Shown here: positions 16,354 through 22,176 of the stretch, piece after piece | How the letters are laid out: the number at the start of each line of letters is the position of its first letter | Numbering within the stretch: position 1 is the first letter of the stretch | Source: Gp7-AA10 sp035636095 | Lineage (GTDB): Bacteria; Acidobacteriota; Thermoanaerobaculia; Gp7-AA8 | Reading direction: 5' to 3' | DNA: 22,176 bases | NCBI GenBank assembly: GCA_035636095.1 | Contig: DASPZU010000091.1 | Location: 1-22,176 of the forward strand | Position numbers and translations under genes: made by a program | The notes under the pieces: generated by a model | What the model was told of the DNA's origin: nothing | The model's database searches: none | What the model saw: the letters and a program-made list of their open reading frames with translations, nothing else

Positions 16354-17285
16354 GGCTTCGAGATACTAACAGCCCTCCGCTCTTGCGGCAGCAGGAGAGC
16401 ATAAAGCGTTTCGCAAACCGGAGTTGCGACTTTCGCTTCGCGAGCCATGCGCACGATCGCGCCGACCTGCGCTTCGAGCTCGGATGCTTTGCCTTCCATG
16501 ATGTCGCGCTGTAGGGATGAGGTCGAATCGGGGGCCATGTTGTCGTAGCGCTCGAGCGTCCGCTCGACGGCATCCCTGCCGAGGTCGACGGCGCGCGCGC
16601 TTGCGACCGCGACCATTTCGTCGAGGGCGCGGATCGCGATCGCACGCGTCTCGGGAATCGATCGCCAGGAGCCGACCGGAACGCGCGCCAGCGCTCCGAT
16701 CGCGCTCATCGGCGCGATGAAAAGAAACTTCGACCACATCGAGCGGTGGATGTCCTGCGGAATGTCGGCTTTGATTCCGGCGCGTTCGAATGTTTCGCGC
16801 AGACGTTCGACGCGCGCCGTGCGAGAGTTGTCGAGCTCTCCGAACATGACGAACGGGTCGATCGCGGCGTGCTTGATGTGACCGGGCGCGACGATGAAGC
16901 TCACGATCCCGCAGAGTCCGCCCAGGACGTGCTGGCGGCCCAGGACGCGCGCGAGCTGATCCGGCGCTTCCATGCCGTTCTGCAACGGCACGGCCATCGT
17001 CTCCTTTCCGATCAGCGGCTTCGCCTTTTCGGCGGCCTCAGGAATTTGCCAGGCCTTGGTGGCGAAGATGACCGCGTCGACGGGACCAACCGTCGGCGGA
17101 TTGTCGGTCGCGTTGACGCGGTCGACAACAAAATCGCCGCCGATGCTGTCGACGCGCAACCCTTTCGATCGCAGTGCGGCCAGCGTTGCGCCGCGCGCGA
17201 TGAAAACCGTGTCGACTCCTGCCTTGGCGAGCTTTCCGCCGAAGTAGCCGCCGATTCCGCCAACGCCGACGATCGCGATTTTCAA
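16350..17285 (-). CDS. panE: 2-dehydropantoate 2-reductase (ketopantoate reductase family)
   Basis: A 311-residue cytoplasmic NADPH-dependent reductase; the family makes pantoate for coenzyme A. The Rossmann GxGxxG is in MKIAIVGVGGIGGYFGG (7-12). Lys77 lies in FATKAWQ, QNG is at 102-104, the catalytic-Lys region is SMWSKFLF (Lys186), and SSLQRDIMEGKASELE (256-271) carries the conserved substrate-site Ser and Glu. The TTG 17285 start overlaps the stop of the metallo-beta-lactamase gene (TTGA). Some family members act on other 2-oxo acids, so the pantothenate role is likely, not certain. Confidence 0.88.
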   Translation of the reverse strand: MKIAIVGVGGIGGYFGGKLAKAGVDTVFIARGATLAALRSKGLRVDSIGGDFVVDRVNATDNPPTVGPVDAVIFATKAWQIPEAAEKAKPLIGKETMAVPLQNGMEAPDQLARVLGRQHVLGGLCGIVSFIVAPGHIKHAAIDPFVMFGELDNSRTARVERLRETFERAGIKADIPQDIHRSMWSKFLFIAPMSAIGALARVPVGSWRSIPETRAIAIRALDEMVAVASARAVDLGRDAVERTLERYDNMAPDSTSSLQRDIMEGKASELEAQVGAIVRMAREAKVATPVCETLYALLLPQERRAVSISKP

Positions 17286-18088
17286 TCGATGCGCACCACG
17301 CCGTCGGCAACTTTGGGAAAACGCGTCAGCACGGCCGGGTCGTGTCCGGGCACGATCAACTCCGGTTTGCCTGCCAGCGTCTTCATCCGGTCCTGGGCGC
17401 GAAGATTCGACTCACGATCGAACGTCTGCGCGATCGGCACGTGCTTCTCGAGATTTTCGTAGAGGTACATATTGTCCGACGCCAGGACAACGGTGCCCGA
17501 TCGCGTCGCGACGCTGACGTATTGCGATTGCCAGGTGTGCTTGCCGCCGATGTGGACGCGAATTCCGGGCAGGATCTCCTGATCGCCGTCGACGAGATGC
17601 AGCCGGCCCGCGATGTTCGTGCGCAGGAAGACGTTGACATCATCCGGATCGATTCCGCCGTGCTTTCCGCCCGGCTGCCATGCTTCGCCGGTGTAGTAGG
17701 CGTACTCGTCTTTCTGAATCCACACCTGCGCCTTGGGGAAAAGGTCGGTTCCGTCGGCATGGTCCCAATGCGCGTGGGTGAGAATCACGTCGGTGATGTC
17801 GTCCGGCTTCACACCTGACTTCGCGACCGCCTGGTCGGGGCGCACGAAGTCCTTCACGTTCCAGCTCTTGAAAAATTGTTGACGATAAAACCCGCTATCA
17901 ATGAGTATGTTTTTGCCGCCCCCACGCACCAGCCAGACCATCATGGCGATGTCGAGCTTGCGAGTTTTGTCGGCGTCGGCGATCAAACCCGCGACCGGGA
18001 AATCGGGAATGGTCGCGTAGCGGATGGCGTAGACCTCGTACTGCGGTGCATTGGCGGTGGCGAACCAAAGCGCGATCGCCGCGATCAT
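17282..18088 (-). CDS. MBL-fold metallohydrolase, AHL-lactonase-like
   Basis: A 268-residue hydrolase with the metal-binding motif THAHWDHADG (His105, His107, Asp109, His110). Further ligands lie in GGKHTW, LASDNMYLYENL (Asp) and PGHDPAV (His). This arrangement resembles N-acyl-homoserine-lactone lactonases of the AiiA/AttM type, but many relatives have other substrates. The N-terminus MIAAIALWFATANA could be a weak export signal, though it lacks the usual positive charges. ATG 18088 is supported by GGAG on the minus strand about 8 bases upstream and by the ATGA overlap with the dinB-like stop. It is the second gene of the long operon. The activity is inferred from motifs only. Confidence 0.85.
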   Translation of the reverse strand: MIAAIALWFATANAPQYEVYAIRYATIPDFPVAGLIADADKTRKLDIAMMVWLVRGGGKNILIDSGFYRQQFFKSWNVKDFVRPDQAVAKSGVKPDDITDVILTHAHWDHADGTDLFPKAQVWIQKDEYAYYTGEAWQPGGKHGGIDPDDVNVFLRTNIAGRLHLVDGDQEILPGIRVHIGGKHTWQSQYVSVATRSGTVVLASDNMYLYENLEKHVPIAQTFDRESNLRAQDRMKTLAGKPELIVPGHDPAVLTRFPKVADGVVRID

Positions 18089-18603
18089 GCTCTTCTCCAA
18101 ATGTGACGTTTGTGCGCGCGGATCCACACTTCGTCGAGCGCACCTTCCTTGAGCATCTTCGCGATCCAGACGATCTGGCCGGTATGCGTGGAGACGTGCG
18201 TGACGATGCCGATGAGGTCCTCGACGAGATAGCTCAGGCGCTCAGGGTCGCTCGACGGTCCGGTGAGCTGGTCCGGTTTGATCTTCGCAAGCGTCTGATC
18301 GGCCTTGGCGACCATGTCGTCGAAAACCGCCATGACCTCGCGTTTTGGCATCGATGCGCGCGCGGCGAATTCGCCATCGCGATCGCGGTCATATTGAATG
18401 CCGCCGATGTTGCGATTGAGGTAGTGATTCAGCGAGCCGGCAAGGTGCAGGACGAGATTGGCGACGGAGTTCGACTTCTCGTTAGGCCGCCACCACATCT
18501 GCTCTTCCGTGAGTGGATCGACCGACGCGCGGACCTGTGCGGGCAGGACATGCGCGATGCGCGCGCGCAGGGCTTCGAGAGTAGGGGAGGCGAGATCGGC
18601 CAT
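18085..18603 (-). CDS. DinB/YfiT-like four-helix metalloprotein
   Basis: A 172-residue protein of the DinB/YfiT superfamily, a four-helix bundle with three His ligands for a metal. Candidate ligands are His53 in NLVLHLAGSLNHYL and the two His in IGIVTHVSTHTGQIVW near residue 138. Related proteins include thiol-dependent S-transferases such as bacillithiol or mycothiol enzymes, and proteins of unknown function. The start is ATG 18603, preceded at 7 bases by TACGCT, with no Shine-Dalgarno. It is the first gene of the minus-strand operon, and its stop overlaps the next start (ATGA). It is divergent from the pckA-like gene. Confidence 0.87.
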   Translation of the reverse strand: MADLASPTLEALRARIAHVLPAQVRASVDPLTEEQMWWRPNEKSNSVANLVLHLAGSLNHYLNRNIGGIQYDRDRDGEFAARASMPKREVMAVFDDMVAKADQTLAKIKPDQLTGPSSDPERLSYLVEDLIGIVTHVSTHTGQIVWIAKMLKEGALDEVWIRAHKRHIWRRA

Positions 18604-18610
18604 GCAGGCA

Positions 18611-18616
18611 AGCGTA
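18611..18616 (-). promoter_or_regulatory. Putative -10 box TACGCT for the dinB-led operon
   Basis: On the minus strand TACGCT ends 7 bases before ATG 18603. A -35 placed 17 bases away would fall at 18634-18639, inside the palindrome at 18627-18644. No Shine-Dalgarno is present, so a leaderless mRNA is likely if the box is used. Confidence 0.45.
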
Positions 18617-18626
18617 TCGCATGTAG

Positions 18627-18644
18627 GACGGGCTTCAGCCCGTC
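18627..18644. repeat. 18-base palindrome GACGGGCT-TC-AGCCCGTC between divergent operons
   Basis: Eight bases are perfectly mirrored around TC, with CATG tetramers nearby on both sides. I recall this type of sequence as a common dispersed repeat in several bacterial groups. It covers the expected -35 positions of both the dinB-side and pckA-side promoters. Confidence 0.75.
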
Positions 18645-18649
18645 TCATG

Positions 18650-18655
18650 TACAAT
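18650..18655 (+). promoter_or_regulatory. Putative -10 box TACAAT for the pckA-like gene
   Basis: TACAAT ends 11 bases before ATG 18667, giving a leader of only about five bases. A -35 placed 17 bases upstream would be 18627-18632, the left arm of the palindrome. No clear Shine-Dalgarno precedes the ATG. Confidence 0.4.
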
Positions 18656-18666
18656 CCGGGCCGCCT

Positions 18667-20226
18667 ATGACCGACACTCTGACGCGCGTTAAGTCGTTGC
18701 CTGTCAAGCCGAAATCGATCATCTGGAATCCCATGCCGCAGGACTTGCGCCGGTTCACCGAGGAGATGCCCAATTGCCGGAAGACGGAGTTTGGGAACGT
18801 CAACGTCGCGACCAAGGTCGTGTCGCGGTCAAAGCTGTCCACGTTCATCGCCACCGACACGCCAGACAATCATTCCGATCAGACCATCACGCGATCGGAA
18901 TACGAACGTGTCGCGAAGGTTCAAAACGATTACATCCGCACGCGCGACATGCTGGTGATCGAAGGCTTCATCGGCAACGATCCGGCTTTCCGAGTTCCGG
19001 CGCGACTCGTCATCGAGAAATCGAACGCCAACATCGCCGGCATGCAGCAGATCCTCTACTATCCCGCGACGCGGGAAGAGCTCGAAGCGTTCGAGCCGGC
19101 CGTCACCGTCATCTACACGCCGAATCTGAAAGCGGAAGGTTATCCCGACGACCGCCTGATCGCTGTCGATCTCGAAAACAACATCACGCGCGTCCTGAAC
19201 TCCGATTACTTCGGCGAGTCGAAAAAGGGCGGGCTGCGGATGTGGAACAAGATCGTCTACGACCGCGGCGGTCTCGCTCTGCATTCCGGGTGCAAAGTGA
19301 TTCCAGTCGCCGGAAAAAATCGGGTCGGTCTCATCGTTGGGCTCTCCGGGACAGGCAAAACGACGACAACGTTCACGAAGCAGAACAATTCATCGCCGGT
19401 CCAGGATGATTTCTGCGCGCTGATGCCGGGCGGGAAAATCTACGCCACCGAAAACGGCTGCTTCGCGAAAACATTCGGCCTGAATCCGAACGACGAGCCG
19501 ACCATCTACCACGCATGCGCATCGACGCATGCCTATCTCGAGAATGTTTCGCAGAACGATCAGGGGAAAATCGACTACTTCGACACCTCCTACACGCCCA
19601 ACGGCCGCGCCGTCATCCGCATGGAAGACATCCAGGGCGCGTACGATGCGCGCGAAATCAAAAAAGCCGACTTCCTCCTGATTCTCAATCGCAACGAGAA
19701 CATCATTCCAGCGGTCGCGAAGCTCGAAGGTCCACTCGCCGCCGCCTATTTCATGCTCGGCGAGACAAAAGGAACGAGCGCGGGCGGGGCGGCCGAGGCG
19801 GGGAAATCCCTCCGCGTGCCCGGCACGAACCCATTTTTCCCGCTGCTGCACGCGCAGCAAGGCAATCGGATGCTGGAGCTCATGAAAAGCAGTCCGATGG
19901 ATGTCTATCTCATGAACACCGGGCGCATCGGTGGAACGGAGAAAGACGACCGCTCCAAGAAAGTCAGGATTCAGCAGTCGTCGGCGGTGGTGAAGGCGAT
20001 CGCCGAGGGGACAATCCGGTGGGCGAAGGACCCGGACTTCGGCTATCGCATCGCCACCGAAGTGCCGGGGGTCGACGATCACGATTACCTGCAGCCGAAA
20101 AAGATGTACGAGCGGCAGGGGAGGCTCGCCGAGTACAGCGAGCTGGTGGCGAAATACAACCAGGACCGCCGCGAATATCTGCGAAAGTGGAAGGGACTGT
20201 CGGGCGAGATCGTCAGCGCGATTTGA
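18667..20226 (+). CDS. pckA: Divergent ATP-type phosphoenolpyruvate carboxykinase
   Basis: A 519-residue cytoplasmic enzyme predicted to convert oxaloacetate and ATP to PEP, CO2 and ADP, the first committed step of gluconeogenesis. The P-loop GLSGTGKTT is at 225-233. The kinase-2 Asp pair is at 247-248 (VQDDF), followed by ENGCFAKTFGL, which matches the usual EGGCYAKT. FIGNDPAFRVPARLV, LHSGCKV (usually MHCSAN), NGRAVIR (the substrate Arg region) and MNTGRIGG (usually NTGWSGG) also align with the family. Several blocks differ from E. coli PckA, including the N-terminal RSPKD region, so this is a distant branch. ATG 18667 has a near-leaderless promoter. Its stop overlaps the TTG of a lipoprotein gene. 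Confidence 0.85.
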   Translation: MTDTLTRVKSLPVKPKSIIWNPMPQDLRRFTEEMPNCRKTEFGNVNVATKVVSRSKLSTFIATDTPDNHSDQTITRSEYERVAKVQNDYIRTRDMLVIEGFIGNDPAFRVPARLVIEKSNANIAGMQQILYYPATREELEAFEPAVTVIYTPNLKAEGYPDDRLIAVDLENNITRVLNSDYFGESKKGGLRMWNKIVYDRGGLALHSGCKVIPVAGKNRVGLIVGLSGTGKTTTTFTKQNNSSPVQDDFCALMPGGKIYATENGCFAKTFGLNPNDEPTIYHACASTHAYLENVSQNDQGKIDYFDTSYTPNGRAVIRMEDIQGAYDAREIKKADFLLILNRNENIIPAVAKLEGPLAAAYFMLGETKGTSAGGAAEAGKSLRVPGTNPFFPLLHAQQGNRMLELMKSSPMDVYLMNTGRIGGTEKDDRSKKVRIQQSSAVVKAIAEGTIRWAKDPDFGYRIATEVPGVDDHDYLQPKKMYERQGRLAEYSELVAKYNQDRREYLRKWKGLSGEIVSAI

Positions 20227-20570
20227 AACGCATTTTTCTGGTAAGCCTCATCGCCCTGGCGTGCAGACATCGCGGTGAGGGAACCAACATTCCCGAATTC
20301 GCCGCGTGCGTCGACGGTCCCAATCGGACATCCGTCTGCGCCGCTGGACTCTTTTGCGATACATCCCATGCTTTCCTGGAACGCGAGGGCAATACCTGGG
20401 TTCGCCACGGCAACTGCATGCCACAGAAACAACTCGGAGATGCCTGCTTCACCGGAGTCGCCGGCATGTGTCAGCTACCGGCGGTCTGCGTTAGGAATCC
20501 TTACACTGGAAGGGAGATGGGAGGTGAGGCGGACGGGCACTGCCGGCAACCGACGCTGCCCAACCCATGA
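20223..20570 (+). CDS. Small Cys-rich lipoprotein, function unknown
   Basis: A 115-residue predicted lipoprotein starting at TTG 20223 inside the pckA stop codon (TTGA). The signal MKRIFLVSLIALAC ends in a lipobox Cys at 14. The mature part holds eight more Cys, an even number that suits four disulfides. They occur in CVDGPNRTSVCAAGLFCD, NCMP, DACF, MCQLPAVC and HC. The spacing recalls the Cys-rich Dickkopf-N-like domains found in secreted bacterial lipoproteins, but I cannot confirm the match. The protein should sit on a membrane surface or outside the cell. Without the TTG start there is no good ATG for this frame, which is otherwise open within pckA. No function is assigned. Confidence 0.7.
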   Translation: MKRIFLVSLIALACRHRGEGTNIPEFAACVDGPNRTSVCAAGLFCDTSHAFLEREGNTWVRHGNCMPQKQLGDACFTGVAGMCQLPAVCVRNPYTGREMGGEADGHCRQPTLPNP

Positions 20571-20607
20571 TTAGTGATACCCTTAAGTCCTCGGACAGGC
20601 GGAGTAG

Positions 20608-21150
20608 ATGCGCATCGGCTCGCGGATTGCGGCGTGCCTCATCGCGACAGCGTTCGCAACAGTCGCTTTGGCAGCGTACAAGGCACCTTCGCGCGCTCCA
20701 CTCCGTGTAGATCCGTCGTCGCAGATTCCTAAAGCATCCCGCTTCCTGGCATTCGGATCGTTGGCAACGCAGCTCGATAATCATGTGCTCGCGAATTTGC
20801 TGACCGACGCGCCGCTGCGTCAGATCGACACGCCGCTGGCAGTCGTGGCGGGCGACATCACCCGATGCGGGTCCCACACCTGCGCCGTGCCGCTGACACT
20901 GCGAGTCAACGACGCGCAAGGACCTGTGATGGTCGCGTTTGCAGTTGCCAATGCCAGGGGAGAGCTCTCGGACGTGCATCACGCTGAGTGCGGCACCGGT
21001 ACGTGCAGTGTGTCGCTGGTCCTCGAACGCGGGCGAAACACCATCTCGGTCGGCGTGATCGATGGCCTGTCGCAGACCACGGCTTACACCAGGGTCTACG
21101 TCAACGCCAACCGCGTCGTTGCCAGGAACGGCAAGACGGAGTGGTTCTAG
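20608..21150 (+). CDS. Small secreted protein with paired CGxxTC motifs, function unknown
   Basis: A 180-residue exported protein with signal peptide MRIGSRIAACLIATAFATVALA. The mature part is beta-rich. It contains two matching segments, CGSHTCAVPLTL near 91 and CGTGTCSVSLVL near 128, each with two Cys three residues apart in the gap, followed by strands. This suggests two beta-hairpins, each tied by a disulfide, possibly in an Ig-like domain. A GGCGGAG lies just before ATG 20608. It is 37 bases after the Cys-rich lipoprotein gene and on the same strand, so it could be co-transcribed. No catalytic motif or known family is recognised. Confidence 0.75.
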   Translation: MRIGSRIAACLIATAFATVALAAYKAPSRAPLRVDPSSQIPKASRFLAFGSLATQLDNHVLANLLTDAPLRQIDTPLAVVAGDITRCGSHTCAVPLTLRVNDAQGPVMVAFAVANARGELSDVHHAECGTGTCSVSLVLERGRNTISVGVIDGLSQTTAYTRVYVNANRVVARNGKTEWF

Positions 21151-21165
21151 CCGCCCTCCCGGCCG

Positions 21166-21231
21166 GTTGGGACGTTAGACCGTGGGGATGTTAGGCGTCT
21201 TTCCCACATCCTAACGTCCCAACATCCCAAC
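21166..21231. repeat. Inverted repeat GTTGGGACGTTAG / CTAACGTCCCAAC between convergent genes
   Basis: Thirteen bases at 21166-21178 are perfectly mirrored at 21211-21223. Degenerate extra copies (GGGATGTTAGG at 21185-21195; AACATCCCAAC at 21221-21231) lie inside and outside. The structure would fold into a strong stem between the secreted-protein gene and the LptF/G gene and touches the stop codon of the latter. It could end transcription from both sides. Confidence 0.8.
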
Positions 21232-22176
21232 TACGTATCGACGTTCAGGAACAAATACACCGCCGCCAGCGCGAACAGGACATTGGCGCTCCACGCCGAC
21301 AGAATCGGCGGCAGGTTTCCGACCTCGCCGAATTTCGTGAAGATCGCGAACACCATCCAGTAGACGATTCCCACCACCAGCGCGATGCCGACGCCGTAGA
21401 GTGCACCGCGCTTGCCGGTGCGGAACGCGAATGGCAGCGCGATCAGTGCCATCACGACGCTGATGAACGGCCACGACGTCTTCTCGTACAGCTTCACCGA
21501 CAATTCCTCGGCGGCATAACCCGATTTGCGAATGGTCTCGATGTAGCGGCGAAGCTGCGCAAACGTCATCAGCTCGGGCGCCTTGATCTCGGTGGCGAAG
21601 TCTTCCGGACGCTCGCGATAAAAAAGCCGGAGCGGCACGGTCATCTCAGTGTAGATGACGCTTCTGTTGTCGCCGAACGAGCGGATCCATCCGCGCTCGA
21701 ACACCCATCCCTGGCCGTCCCAGCGCGCGCTCTCGGCATACACGCGGCGAACGAGGCGGAACTGCGCGGGATGAAATTCGAAAACCTGAACCTGAGACAG
21801 TTGTTGCGAGTTTCGATCGTAGGCCAGGAAATTGATGATGTAGGGACCCTTGCCCAGGAACCACAGCTTCTGCTGATCGCGGGCGGAGACGCTGCGCTGT
21901 CCTTTGATTTTCTTTCGCAGCTCGTCCACGCGCTGATTGGCATAGGGGAGGACGTAATCGGCGACGAAGTAGGAGAGGACGCTCATCGCCACCGCGATGC
22001 CGACGATCGACAGCGCAATGCGATAAAGAGAGATCCCCGCCGATTTGAAGGCCGTCACTTCGTTGCTCTTGGAAAAGAGACCGAAGGTGATCAGGGTCGC
22101 CACCAGAAAGGTGATGGGCAGGGTCCAGTTCACGATCTGAAAAAGCATGAAGCGGTAGTACGCGAACACGGTGTGA
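21231..22176 (-). CDS. LptF/LptG-family LPS export permease, 5' end outside window
   Basis: Inner-membrane permease of the LPS transport complex LptB2FGC, which extracts LPS from the inner membrane. The 315 visible residues lack the N-terminal membrane helix and the start. They show the second helix region WTLPITFLVATLITFGLFSKSNEVTAFKSAGISLYRIAL, which is the family signature. A periplasmic jellyroll domain (about 100-230) follows, then YEKTSWPFISVVMALIALPFAFR and two more C-terminal helices. The motif and C-terminal helices fit LptG or LptF, and I cannot choose between them. Its frame is open to the window edge. It converges with the small secreted-protein gene across the inverted repeat at 21166-21231. 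Confidence 0.92.
   Translation of the reverse strand, partial: HTVFAYYRFMLFQIVNWTLPITFLVATLITFGLFSKSNEVTAFKSAGISLYRIALSIVGIAVAMSVLSYFVADYVLPYANQRVDELRKKIKGQRSVSARDQQKLWFLGKGPYIINFLAYDRNSQQLSQVQVFEFHPAQFRLVRRVYAESARWDGQGWVFERGWIRSFGDNRSVIYTEMTVPLRLFYRERPEDFATEIKAPELMTFAQLRRYIETIRKSGYAAEELSVKLYEKTSWPFISVVMALIALPFAFRTGKRGALYGVGIALVVGIVYWMVFAIFTKFGEVGNLPPILSAWSANVLFALAAVYLFLNVDT

Noticed and set aside
15376..16404. 342-residue plus-strand open frame opposite kdsD
   Set aside because: It is opposite a complete SIS-CBS-CBS gene and consists of charged low-complexity sequence.
18046..18666. In-frame upstream extension of the pckA-like gene
   Set aside because: It runs through the dinB-like gene and the palindrome; the family start and promoter fit ATG 18667.

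Overview
The window is high-GC, gene-dense bacterial DNA of about 22 kb with no intergenic gap over 150 bases. The genes for LolA, an LptF/LptG permease, Kdo-pathway arabinose-5-phosphate isomerase and many signal-peptide proteins show a diderm (LPS-type) cell. The secreted S55-peptidase-like protein, secreted beta-propeller protein, divergent ATP-type PEP carboxykinase and several families of inverted intergenic repeats suggest an Acidobacteriota-like lineage. That placement is an inference from gene style, not from a marker gene.

Layout. (1) 1-2606 (+): a MacAB-type export operon (adaptor C-terminus, ATPase, FtsX permease). A four-helix-bundle (23S rRNA IVP family) gene lies between ATPase and permease, bracketed by inverted TCCTGAG heptad repeats. 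(2) 2619-6723 (+): a secreted S55-peptidase-like protein whose two catalytic halves are in the opposite order to SpoIVB, a heptad-repeat hairpin, then a secreted beta-propeller protein. (3) 6815-10302 (+): an oligopeptide-type ABC importer (lipoprotein and two permeases) with no ATPase genes here. (4) 10329-11435 (+): a secreted metallophosphoesterase, convergent with coaD (-). coaD is divergent from a small TPR gene (+), with a perfect inverted repeat and a good sigma70-type promoter between them. (5) 18603 down to 12387 (-): a nine-gene run with overlapping or nearly touching junctions: dinB-like, metallo-beta-lactamase, ketopantoate reductase, kdsD/kpsF, a two-repeat small protein, lolA, yajQ, a polyprenyl diphosphate synthase and an isoprenylcysteine-methyltransferase-like membrane protein. 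(6) 18667-21150 (+): pckA-like gene, a Cys-rich lipoprotein gene starting inside the pckA stop, and a small secreted protein. (7) 21231-22176 (-): LptF/LptG-family permease, cut by the window edge.

Two themes run through the window. Stop/start overlaps (TGATG, ATGA, GTGA, TTGA) occur at most operon junctions, and several starts are TTG. Several first genes have a TANNNT box exactly 7 bases before the start codon and no Shine-Dalgarno, a pattern that suggests leaderless mRNAs. The most unusual items are the repeat-bracketed four-helix-bundle gene inside the macB operon, the apparent circular permutation of the S55 peptidase, and the 18-base palindrome covering both putative -35 regions between dinB and pckA.
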